A stretch of 64,000 bases of DNA from Mesostigma viride (Eukaryota; Streptophyta; Mesostigmatophyceae; Mesostigmatales; Mesostigmataceae), in contig RPFO01000418.1 in assembly GCA_009746045.1 (NCBI GenBank), positions 993,582-1,057,581 on the forward strand, read 5' to 3'. Shown here in pieces: positions 50,331-58,948 of this stretch. Positions within the stretch are counted from its first letter, which is position 1. Every line of letters begins with the position of its first letter. The notes below the pieces were generated by a model, which was given only the letters and a program-made list of their open reading frames with translations, made no database searches and was not told the origin of the DNA. A program made the translations under genes and the position numbers.

Positions 50331-51449
50331 ATGGCAGACGGGCGCCGTAGCAAAGGTGCCCCAGCCAGTGGGAATAATGGTGGTGCTGGTAGTGGGACCG
50401 CTCACGTAGATGACGTGGGGGTTACCGGAGAGATTACCAACATTCCTCACAATAATAATAATGCACAAGCTGTTCATGGCTTTGATCTCACCACACAGGG
50501 TCTTTTAATTGTTAATCAGCTGCAGCCTGTAACCTCAGACTCCAAGCCTAAGCAGGCTGAAGAGTTTGTGGAAGGATTGGAAGGGTTCCCTAGCTTGTAC
50601 GGTGGTACAAATTACTATCAGATCTGGATAGGAAGTAGCACTTTTGGCAAGTGTACTGACCAGATTAAGGACCTGACCAGGGAGTGCAAGAAGGCCAATA
50701 AGGCCTGGGCACTGTACGTAGCTGAGCTGAAGGAGCTGCTGGAAGACCAACGCAAGAAGGTCGGCATCCATTGGCAAGACAAGTATCAAGGGTGGGAGGT
50801 CAAGGGAGACCTGATCCAGAACTTCCTTAACTATTGTAAAATGGTTGAGGAGGGCAGGGCTCATGGCTTTAATGTTGCTGACAACATAGCCCTGACAAAC
50901 TGGCTCAAGGTTTCTGGGCTGGACAAGGCTACACGTGGCTCCTTAAAGGTCATGTGTGCCCCACACTCAACCCTCAAGGCCTACAAGGTCATAATCAAAC
51001 AAGCACTCGAGGCAGAGGAGCTGTTTGAGGGTGGAGTGCCAGCAGTGAAGGCTACCCAGGCAGGTGGGCGTACCCAGGGTGGCTCCAAATCGTCCGAGGC
51101 TGACAGAAGCCAAGGAGGGCGTAGGGGCAACCATAACAAGCGCAAGGGCGATCATTCACCCGACTCTGACAGGAGGTCACACTCCAAGTCGGTGTTCAGG
51201 CGGGTGGGTGGTCAGCCCAAGCAGGGCAACGCGTCTGACAACGGGGGCAGTGGCCAGGGCAAGTCAAAGATACAATGCTACCTGTGCAAGGGGTGGGGGC
51301 ATATCAAGAAGGAGTGTCCCAGCTTCAAGAAGTCCCAGGGCCAGGGCAGCAACAAGAATAACAACAACAACAACAAGAAGAACAACAACAAGTCCCAGGC
51401 AGGCCAGCCTTCAAAGGGCAGTCAGCAAGAAGACAACAAGGAGCAGTGA
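50331..51449 (+). CDS. LTR2 Gag
   Basis: 372 codons from ATG 50331 to TGA 51447-51449. The middle is helical (KQAEEFVEGLEGFP; KEECKKANKAWALYVAEL-like region near residues 100-135). There is one zinc knuckle CYLCKGWGHIKKEC (C-x2-C-x4-H-x4-C) near residue 320. The C-terminal tail is Asn/Lys-rich and low in complexity. The frame stays fully open for 48 codons past the TGA into the integrase ORF, so Gag-Pol may be made by reading through this UGA (context CAG UGA CUG). Confidence 0.88.
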   Translation: MADGRRSKGAPASGNNGGAGSGTAHVDDVGVTGEITNIPHNNNNAQAVHGFDLTTQGLLIVNQLQPVTSDSKPKQAEEFVEGLEGFPSLYGGTNYYQIWIGSSTFGKCTDQIKDLTRECKKANKAWALYVAELKELLEDQRKKVGIHWQDKYQGWEVKGDLIQNFLNYCKMVEEGRAHGFNVADNIALTNWLKVSGLDKATRGSLKVMCAPHSTLKAYKVIIKQALEAEELFEGGVPAVKATQAGGRTQGGSKSSEADRSQGGRRGNHNKRKGDHSPDSDRRSHSKSVFRRVGGQPKQGNASDNGGSGQGKSKIQCYLCKGWGHIKKECPSFKKSQGQGSNKNNNNNNKKNNNKSQAGQPSKGSQQEDNKEQ

Positions 51450-53561
51450 CTGTCTGAGGCAACCCCTACACACCTTAATTCACCCAAGGGGGAGGCCGCC
51501 AGGTGCTCCAATGCAGATTTTATATCTGGGCAACAAGAGGGTGATCTCCAGGTTCAGGGTGGCCCCAGGTCACCTGGAGAGGTACAGGTTCCTATGAAGA
51601 CGTCCTTGACAGCTGGTGCAGCTGTAAGAATGTCTGACCCCATGCATCCTCGTGCTGGGCACGAGGGTGGACCTCTCATTTTGAGAGAAACCAATGTACA
51701 ACCACAGAGGGGTGTGAAGGCCTCTGGTGGTATGCATGTGGTCCCTGCTGGCGGTCCAGGTGTTGGGCATGAGCAGGGTGACTCAGGCTCTGAGTCAGAA
51801 CAGGATGGAAGTCAGCATGGTGATGCTGGACAACCTGACAGCACAGTCCTGACTGTGCCAGGGACTGCTTCCTCTGTGTACCAGGAGTTGGGTGCCCGAA
51901 TCCACAACATGTTTGGGCATGCCACTTCTCTGTCAAACAACTTTGCCTTCCGTATGGGCAGGGCACCCCTTCTCAAGGCGTGTCAGCAAGCTGCCTCACG
52001 GTGTAAGTGCCAGTTGTCCTCCAACAAGCCCAGGAAATCACATGCCAAAGCTCTACCTCAGAGCATTGGTGATCTGCAGTGTGATATCCAACACATCAGG
52101 GGCATGCAACTGTTGGTGTGCGTGGACAGGTACACAAAATACAAGGTGCTGGAGCATTTACCTTCTATGAAGAACAGGTACTTGCTGGCTGCCCTGCAGA
52201 ATGTAAGAGCCAAGTTTCCTACCACAAGGATCCAGGTGGACATGCAGTTTCAGCATCTCAAGGGTGATCCTACCCTTCCTGAGTTGCTGGTTACACCTAG
52301 GGAGGCTCATGGGCAGCAGGGTGCTATCGAGAGGGCAATCCAGGAGGTCAAGAAATTGATCATCTCTGAAGACTGGGTACCCTTGTCTGCACCTGCACTT
52401 GTCAGGAGTGCATGGCTGAGGAACGTGGAGCAGCAGCTGAACAGCAGGGTTAACTTCTACTATGATGGAGTTGCTGTCAGCCCAATGGGTCTATATCATG
52501 GCCTGTGCCCACCACATGTGCTGGAGGGCTGGAAACATGCTGCACATGTCACCTTTGCCAAGCTGAGGGAGAAGGACCGGGGTTGGAAGATGCTGGAGCC
52601 ACAAGTGGGTCAGAAGGTCCTAGCTTGGAAGGAACCTAGCCTTTATGGCAAACGTGGTAGCTGGAGTCCTGGGGTGGTTACCCAGGTTGATGAAGCTCTA
52701 AGCCACGCATGCTTGGTCAGCATGGAGGACGAACCAAAGCATGTACACCGGCTGAGTTGGTCATATGTCAAGCCTAACCTGATGAATGAGGGCAGTCAGG
52801 CACAAGGCTCACAGGATCTGCAGGATTTTCAGGTCCCAAGTGACATCACTGACGCAACGACCACATCTCCGGATTCTCCCGACTTCTGGCCTGCGCTGGT
52901 TGTCTCTTTGACATCTGTTGCAGGGGAATCTGTCAGCCCTGGCCAGGTTGCAGAGGTACTTGTTGAACAGGCTGCAAGGTCAACAGCTGGGGAGTCAACT
53001 GTCAAGCCCAAGGCACTAACCAAGCCCAGGGGGACAAGTTTGGCTGGATTGATTGGGGCTCTACAAAGAGCCAAGAAGCAGCCCAAGGTAGCCAAGCTCA
53101 GGTGGCATGGCAATCTGGGGCTGGACACTGCCTTAGAGGTAGACACTAATTCTCAGGTTTCCATCATTGGGACCAGAGCTGCAGCAGGGTACAGCATGAC
53201 TGAGCCCAGCTATCAGTTTGTGTCTGACTTCAGTGGCGGGGTACACGTGAAGGTACTGGGTGAGGTATCTATTCCTATCCTTGGACAGGACACTGCATTT
53301 TGTGTCTTGGAGGGCTATCAAGGACCTGCTCTTCTGGGGCAGAATTTCCTATGCCAGGATGGAGTAGTGATCACGTCCTCTCTCCTGACTAAGGAAGGGG
53401 CTGGTCAGGTCCCACTGATTAATTTCAGGACCACTCACCTATCACGTGCAGTAACCAGGTCGGTTAAGCGTGTGCAAGTGTGCCAGGGGCAGGAGCCCTT
53501 GGTTGATGACCTCATACTGCCAGCTGCTAGTCATCCAAGCAGTTTGGGCATTGGTCCTTGA
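51450..53561 (+). CDS. LTR2 Pol part 1: integrase and protease
   Basis: In frame with gag; the first ATG is at 51594. Seen in order: YQELGARIHNMFGHATS and CKCQ (degenerate HHCC); the integrase core DLQCDIQHIRGMQLLVCVDR, RIQVDMQFQHLKGD, GAIERAIQEVKKL; a C-terminal region GQKVLAWKEPSLYGKRGSW; a linker containing the micro-repeat (52868-52911); then a retropepsin-like region LEVDTNSQVSII (Asp at 53142) and ALLGQNFL. The protease lies after integrase, as in LTR1, and has DTN for DTG. A TGA at 53559-53561 interrupts the frame just before RT where LTR1 reads GIGRH, so it looks like a point mutation. Confidence 0.88.
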   Translation: MSEATPTHLNSPKGEAARCSNADFISGQQEGDLQVQGGPRSPGEVQVPMKTSLTAGAAVRMSDPMHPRAGHEGGPLILRETNVQPQRGVKASGGMHVVPAGGPGVGHEQGDSGSESEQDGSQHGDAGQPDSTVLTVPGTASSVYQELGARIHNMFGHATSLSNNFAFRMGRAPLLKACQQAASRCKCQLSSNKPRKSHAKALPQSIGDLQCDIQHIRGMQLLVCVDRYTKYKVLEHLPSMKNRYLLAALQNVRAKFPTTRIQVDMQFQHLKGDPTLPELLVTPREAHGQQGAIERAIQEVKKLIISEDWVPLSAPALVRSAWLRNVEQQLNSRVNFYYDGVAVSPMGLYHGLCPPHVLEGWKHAAHVTFAKLREKDRGWKMLEPQVGQKVLAWKEPSLYGKRGSWSPGVVTQVDEALSHACLVSMEDEPKHVHRLSWSYVKPNLMNEGSQAQGSQDLQDFQVPSDITDATTTSPDSPDFWPALVVSLTSVAGESVSPGQVAEVLVEQAARSTAGESTVKPKALTKPRGTSLAGLIGALQRAKKQPKVAKLRWHGNLGLDTALEVDTNSQVSIIGTRAAAGYSMTEPSYQFVSDFSGGVHVKVLGEVSIPILGQDTAFCVLEGYQGPALLGQNFLCQDGVVITSSLLTKEGAGQVPLINFRTTHLSRAVTRSVKRVQVCQGQEPLVDDLILPAASHPSSLGIGP
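52868..52911 (+). repeat. Micro-repeat, copy D, inside LTR2 pol
   Basis: 44 nt match copies A-C (one substitution, GACTTC for GATTTC, plus the CTTTGA variant). Here it is read as SPDSPDFWPALVVSLTS in the linker between integrase and protease. LTR1 has no corresponding sequence. The match lacks the ATGG start seen in the other copies. Confidence 0.85.
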
Positions 53562-55004
53562 CACTCACTTGCTGGACACAGCCCTATCAACTACCAAGGC
53601 CTGGTGAAGCTCATGTCCTCTCCCATTATGTGTCCCCAGGTCACACTGGGACTGATTAAATCTGGGGAGGACTGGATCTCCAAGAAATGCGTGGAACCTG
53701 TCAATGACCTGCCTCCTGCACGACGTCTACTCAAGCTCAAGTTTGTCATCAAGATGAAGGAGGTGGACGGGGTCAAGGTACCACATGTCAGGCCAGTGCT
53801 GAATGAGTTCAAGGGTACTGGTGAGTGCACTGCTGAGGAGTTGTATACCCCTGGCATGTTGCATGATACTTGGAGGCTGCTGCTGTGTGTATTTCTAGGC
53901 CTTCTCAACAAGGGCTTGGACTATGGCTCAGTGGTGGTAGACTTCAAGAGGGCATTTCTGGAGGGTGATGCAGATGTGGCACAGGAAAAGTGGGAGGGCA
54001 AGACGCCTTTCTATGTCAGGGTGCCTGCTGTATGGAAAAGGGACATTCACACAGAGTTCCTTAAAATCCTCAAGGGCCTGGAGGGCCTGAGGTCAAGTCC
54101 AATAATCTGGAGGGAGACTCTCAACCGTTTCCTGAAGGAGCATTGCAACTTGAAGGTCTCTCCTGTAGACCCCTGTCTGTTTCTGGGGCAATGGGAAGGC
54201 CTGCCAGTGTATGCTTCGCTGCACGGGGATGACCTACATCTGATAGCTCCCACGTCGTGGCTTAAGGAGCTGATCTCCATCATTAAGTCCAAGTTTCCTC
54301 TGGGTAGGGAGCAATGGCAGGTGGAGAATGAGCCTCTCCTGTTTGTGGGCATGGAGGCCACACTGGTGAAGAAGGGGGGGAGTGGCGTATGCTGCTGGTG
54401 GGGGGCAATGATTATCAAGAGACCCTCATTAGCAAGCTTCCTCCAGTCATCACACAGGCACTGTGTCCCATGGTGAGGGGCATGGTTGCTTGGGTGGCAG
54501 GCATTTCCAGGCCAGACCTTATGGTCATAGCCAGGTTGCCTGATGACATGCTGGTGGAGCTAGGGTCTGCCAAGGTGGCTGATCAGGTCAGGGCTTCATC
54601 TGGCATTCTGTTGTCTGCAGTGGATTTATCACAACCCATTTGCATGGAGCTGTATGTGGACAGCTCAATGGACAGCAGGCAGGTCTCCAAGGTCAGGGGC
54701 AGGGCTGCAGGGCTCTTTGTGCTCAGACAGGAAGGCCTGGGGAGTTTGGTGAGCTGGTTTAGTCGCCTGCACAAACGGGTGGCTGTCAGCAGTGATGTGG
54801 CAGAATGCAGGGCTATTTGTGAAGGCATTCACACAAGCCTTTATCTGAAGGAGTTGCTTCATCAGATGACTTCTAACACTCCTTGGCCACTTCAGGTTAC
54901 CACTCTTCTAAAAACAGACTCCATGGGGATGGTGCAGTTTGTGCACAGGCAGATGGCCAGAAGTAGGGACTTGGACTATCTCCTTCTTAACACGTCCCCT
55001 GTAG
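53562..55004 (+). pseudogene. LTR2 Pol part 2: RT and RNase H (frameshifted, split)
   Basis: RT runs in the gag frame from 53562: SPINYQGLV, VVVDFKRAFLEGD, FLKILKGLEGLRSSPIIW and the catalytic box YASLHGDDLHLI (DD at 54228-54233). At a run of seven G (54374-54380) the frame shifts by one. The continuation (54389 on) carries ISRPDLMVIARLPDDMLVEL, LYVDSSMDSRQVSKVRGRA, SSDVAECRAICEGI and LLKTDSMGMVQF of RNase H. After RDLDYLLL the coding sequence is cut by the TIR element and resumes at 56700. His and Gly replace the usual YV of YVDD. Confidence 0.88.
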
Positions 55005-56701
55005 AAACTCAGTCCTAAAAATAGGACTGAGTATACCATCTTTGAGATCATGTGGCGGTAAGGGTAGGGGGGTACCCCATATGTTTGATATGCATCATAG
55101 CACTCAATATCATGCTAATGCTTGGGCATGTGCTTAAAAAATCATATGTTGACCAAATCATGTATAATTATACATGACTCTCAACCCTTACTCGCGATTT
55201 TGGAATTTTCTGTGGAAGCACGAGTGTGTAAAATCCAATAAAATCCATATTCACTATTAAAAATCATAGGCATGTAGATATTAGAGTTCTTGAACTGTGG
55301 CAAAAAACTGGACTCGATTCGGCCACTGGCACTGCCTGAAACATGCAAAACACTGCCAGTCCTATAAATAGGTCTGGGCCTTGGTAACAAAATGCTAGCA
55401 TGGGAGTGCGGTCGTACTACACACCACCGTGGCCACCAACCATGCCAATCAACTCATTTCCCTTCCAGCATAATAGGACAACATGCTTGCATCATCATAT
55501 TGCAGTTATATTATACCTTATAATGTGTGAGAGCCTATGCAAGCACGTAGGGAATGGGTTTGGATACCTACCCACGAAAGGTTTTTTTGTGTGTGTTAAC
55601 CACCAGTGTATTGGGCAGGTTAAGCATATTTCAAGTGTCTCTAACAAGAATGGACATGGATAAAACTGTTTTGCCTTGCCATGGCATGGCCAACATACTT
55701 GCTGGCACATGATGACAGTGGTTTACCACCAAGATCTTTCACTCACCCATATAAGCTTGAAAGCACCCTTGACGAGGCCCATGGCCACACAATTATGCAG
55801 TATGAACGTAGCAAAAGAACAACTAACATCTATGAAGGTATTTAAACCCATACAGCGCCTAAAAACCTGCACAACTACACCAGGGCAAGGCAAATGCCTG
55901 GGAACATCATCTAAAAAGGGGGTTTTGGAGAGGGGCAGGCAACGGTCAAGAAAGAGCATCAAGACTCGAAACTGGCAACACCTCGCAAGCTTAAACTCAT
56001 GTAAGAACATCAAGAAATGATGAGACAACGATATTCCGGCTTTACTTTGCATGGCTGGCGTTACCTTGGCCCAGGCGGTGCCCGCAAAAGTGGCACTTTG
56101 AGGCACACACACCATGACGTGACAGAGTGGTCGAAATCATCAAATCTATACTGCCACTAAGTCAATTCTATGACAATGCATGATAAAAGGTAGAAAGATA
56201 CCTATAAACCCTTCGAATTTCGCCGGAAAGCAGTTGTAGTAATCAATTCCGTCGGCCTGCCTGATCGCAGCTTTTTCCAGCAAGAACGGTGCCGACACCC
56301 AGTAAATCGCATCCCCACGAGCTGAAAATTGACTTGTATCATCTCTAGGATATATAAAATCTATTTCCTGAGTTTGGCCAGCTATATCGTCGGAAAACGT
56401 AAACTGCATGCATGGGCGCAAGCCGCCATGGCTAGGTCGTGCATTTCCGGAACTCACGTTTCACGTGGAAAAGTACCCTTACCACCTGTTCTTTGACCGT
56501 ACATTTAGCCGCTCATACCAAATCCAAAAAAATCGCAAAAATATGTCCAAGAAAGATCTTTTCACGTAGTATTTGAATAAATTTTGAGGGAATTTTTTTG
56601 ACAAACCTTCCGATCCGGGCAAATTTTCTACGAAACCCCAAATCTCAGTCCTAAATTTAGGACTGAGTTGAACTCAGTCCTAACAATAGGTGTGGCTACA
56701 G
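54999..56701. mobile_element. TIR element family C, copy 1 (1.7 kb)
   Basis: It splits the LTR2 RNase H. Ends are CTGTAG...CTACAG, each followed inward by a small hairpin (CTCAGTCCTAAAAATAGGAC at the left; ACTCAGTCCTAACAATAGG with a facing CTCAGTCC at the right). The copy at 62049-63760 is homologous over its length with similar hairpins. On the minus strand two segments (56457-56210 and about 56155-56070) look like exons conserved with copy 2. The transposase type is unknown and no clear direct target duplication was found. Confidence 0.8.
56071..56457 (-). pseudogene. Exon-like segments inside TIR element copy 1
   Basis: The minus frame from 56457 reads SSGNARPSHGGLRPCMQFTF, then SARGDAIYWVSAPFLLEKAA and GIDYYNCFPAKFEG, and meets a possible donor (ATAGGTATCT). 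A second segment, YRFDDFDHSVTSWCVCLKVP, ends PPGPR before GTAACG. In copy 2 (63500-63240 and 63210-63100) the same frame is kept with conservative changes, but one in-frame TAA appears. The texture suggests a real protein of unknown family, perhaps captured host exons. Confidence 0.4.
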
Positions 56702-56855
56702 ACGACGTGTTAAGGAGTTGTCCTCCTTGGCCAATATTGAGCATATCCCTGGGGTTGACAATCCTGCTGATGCTTTGACCAAGCTAGTGCAGAAGGCAGC
56801 AGTGCAATACAAGGTTCTTCAGTCTCTGATGGACCCATCTCAGCAAGCTGTCTAA
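56700..56855 (+). pseudogene. LTR2 Pol end: last 51 codons of RNase H region
   Basis: RRRVKELSSLANIEHIPGVD followed by NPADALTKLVQKA and a TAA at 56853-56855 completes the RNase H interrupted at 54999. It matches the LTR1 end (DNDNISDALTKL). Confidence 0.88.
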
Positions 56856-57530
56856 GCTGGTGCATGGTTATAGGGCATTGGAGAGCAGATTGTGTGGTAG
56901 TGTCAGCATTGTGACTGGCATAATACCTGTATTTTAGTCTGTACTAAGGCTCATGGACCATGGTACACTCACTCTGATTTTAATCACGATACAGCCAGGT
57001 TTTGGCTGGGGTTCATGCTGTTGACTACACAAGGTTGACAGGTCCATTACAGACCATGTATTCTATTTTAAAAGAAATGTATATTTGTACATACTTCTCA
57101 CAATGGTCTGGGAACCTTTATTCTGGGGTTTATAGGGCGGGGTTCGATTCCCTGGTATTATGTTTCTACAAGCTGGCCTGTTCAGGTGTTTGCCTGTTCA
57201 GACTTCCCTAGTTCCCCAGGGCAGGATTTAATTGTTGCCTATGTGTTTCATTTTGTCATTTGTTTGCTGTGGCAGTTTACCATCTGGCAAGTAGACGGGC
57301 GCCGTAAGACGGGCGCCAATAGACCCCTGTTGAGAGAATGACAGGCAAACTATTGTAATACGCCTTACTTTGTCAAGTGGTATTTTAATTGTCATGGATT
57401 TATTGTACTTATATTGAATATGTACTGGGTTTTATGGGATTAGTATCTGGGATTAATGTAACTCACCGCCAGAAGGTCATTGTACTGGAGGCTCTACCGA
57501 GGTGATGGGATTAATTCCTGGAGAAGACCT
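56856..57530 (+). other. LTR2 3' untranslated region
   Basis: 675 bp between the pol stop and the LINE-B insertion. No ORF with motifs was seen. It includes a duplicated GACGGGCGCC (near 57293 and 57309) that also resembles GACGGGCGCCGTAG at the gag start (50338). Confidence 0.5.
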
Positions 57531-57617
57531 CATAGAATTAATTAATTATCATTAATTATCAACATCACTCCGTTGGGAGTAGATGTAGCACATAGCCCTG
57601 AGAAGGGGCATATGGCT

Positions 57618-58002
57618 GATTTCGATAGTACCGGCTACGCCCCCTTCTACTAAAAAGAAGGATTCAGCCGTGTTCAGCCCGTCTCACGGTGCGAGACTGA
57701 ACAAGTCTCGCGTGCAGACACGTGTGTAGTACTCCTACACACAGATCTCGAGTGATTTATCTAGTACCAAATCCGAAAGGCTTGCATCACTCCCCGGACA
57801 GGAGAACTTTTGCGGATGACTGTAGGTGTAAGTTGGCGATGCCATGGTAACCGGAGACGTCCGTCCTATAGTCAGCAAAATTGGTGCGAGAGGTCCCCAG
57901 TTCGATTCCGGTCGGATTCATTTGCAGATCGCGTTTTTCCGCGTTTTCCGCGGCCCGGTACTGAACGCAAATGGTTTTCACCTTTGCGGAGTGCCTGATC
58001 AA
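57618..58002 (+). mobile_element. tRNA-derived SINE, full-length copy
   Basis: 385 bp flanked by ATATGGCT (57610-57617, 58003-58010). It runs from GATTTCGATAGTACCGG through a leader, to an A-box-like TATAGTCAGCAAAATTGG (57868-57885) and B box GTTCGATTCC (57900-57909), to a 3' part with GCAAATGGTTTTCACCTTTGC ending GCCTGATCAA. The tRNA-like part is internal, so the leader may be a fused upstream sequence. Confidence 0.88.
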
Positions 58003-58373
58003 ATATGGCTTTTAATACATTCTAGGCTACTTCATGCAAGGGTGGGAATGTAAGCTACCCCTGCGCTAGGTGCACCAGGGCACCCGCACCCTCATGGTCT
58101 ATCACGCTATGCCCGGGTAAGGGGGGGAGCATGCCTGTGAGGGGGAAGATCATCATGGCTATACAAAAACTAGAGCGTGGCATCTCAGCAGAGAGCAGCT
58201 CTCTGCATGGGCACAGCATTACTGAATAAAACTAGGCATCGTCTGGAGTGTGGCTCATCATAGGCACACATGGACATGACTAAAAAGGCTAGGCCTAAGC
58301 TGGTATAGTGCCTGTAGTAAGCGGGCATGTACAAGGCCACTGTCTAACTATTCTACACTACTGCTGTATTCCC

Positions 58374-58673
58374 CTAGGCTGGGGCTGGAGTTGCTGGGGC
58401 CGCGGTGGTCGAGGGGGTCGCTTGCCAGGGCTTGTGGCCGACGTAGATGGCCGCCCCCTTCCAGTACACCGGCTGGCCCGCCTTGGTCTGCCGGAGCTGG
58501 GTGTAGGTCGGCCATAGCTCCCGTCGCCGTTGTTGCTGTGCCAGGGTCAAGTCGTCGTCCACGGTGAAGGGAGTATTCGCGAGCCGCTTGCGGCGTCTGA
58601 GAAACGAAATCTTGTCCGCTGGGCTATCAAAGATGAGAAGAAGCGGAGGCGCCCCTGCCTTACCCCGCGCGCG
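58374..58673 (-). pseudogene. LINE-B ORF1 C-terminal fragment
   Basis: The minus frame GKAGAPPLLLIFDSPADKIS, FLRRRKRLANTPFTVDDDL and TLAQQQRRRELWP matches the ORF1 at 44752-45553 almost residue for residue. It begins where the insertion is 5'-truncated (58673) and ends at the ORF1 stop near 58374. Confidence 0.88.
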
Positions 58674-58926
58674 CATAGAATTAACCTGTATGTATTTAAT
58701 TTTGTGTGCTTCTAATATCTGGTGGTACTCTGTAATGCCACTTCCATAGGTTTTTATCCATTTCTCATGGAATGGTTTTCCCTGTGGCAGATCTGTTTCT
58801 TTTCCAGTTCCTTAAAAGAAAAGGCTGGGGGAATGGCAATGGCCATTAAAGACATCTGTTCAAGCTTCAAGCTGGAGTGAAGGACATTTCAAGCTACTTC
58901 AAGGGTCCCTGGCAGGGGATGTGATC

Positions 58927-58948
58927 CCTAAAGAAAAGAAGGGATTGG
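58927..58948 (+). promoter_or_regulatory. LTR2 polypurine tract
   Basis: TAAAGAAAAGAAGGGATTGG directly precedes the 3' LTR (58949) and resembles the LTR1 tract. Confidence 0.75.

Larger units (their letters stand above)
57542..58673 (-). mobile_element. LINE-B copy 2, ORF1 fragment plus 3' UTR
   Basis: It is flanked by the 11-bp duplication CATAGAATTAA (57531-57541, 58674-58684), the same length as for LINE-A. On the minus strand it starts within ORF1 (5'-truncated), then carries the LINE-B 3' UTR and ends in a TTAATTAT-rich tail. A SINE (57618-58002) is nested in the UTR. Confidence 0.9.

Noticed and set aside
57868..57935. A functional tRNA gene
   Set aside because: A- and B-box-like motifs are present, but no proper cloverleaf or anticodon arm can be drawn. 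The segment recurs inside target-duplication-flanked SINEs.
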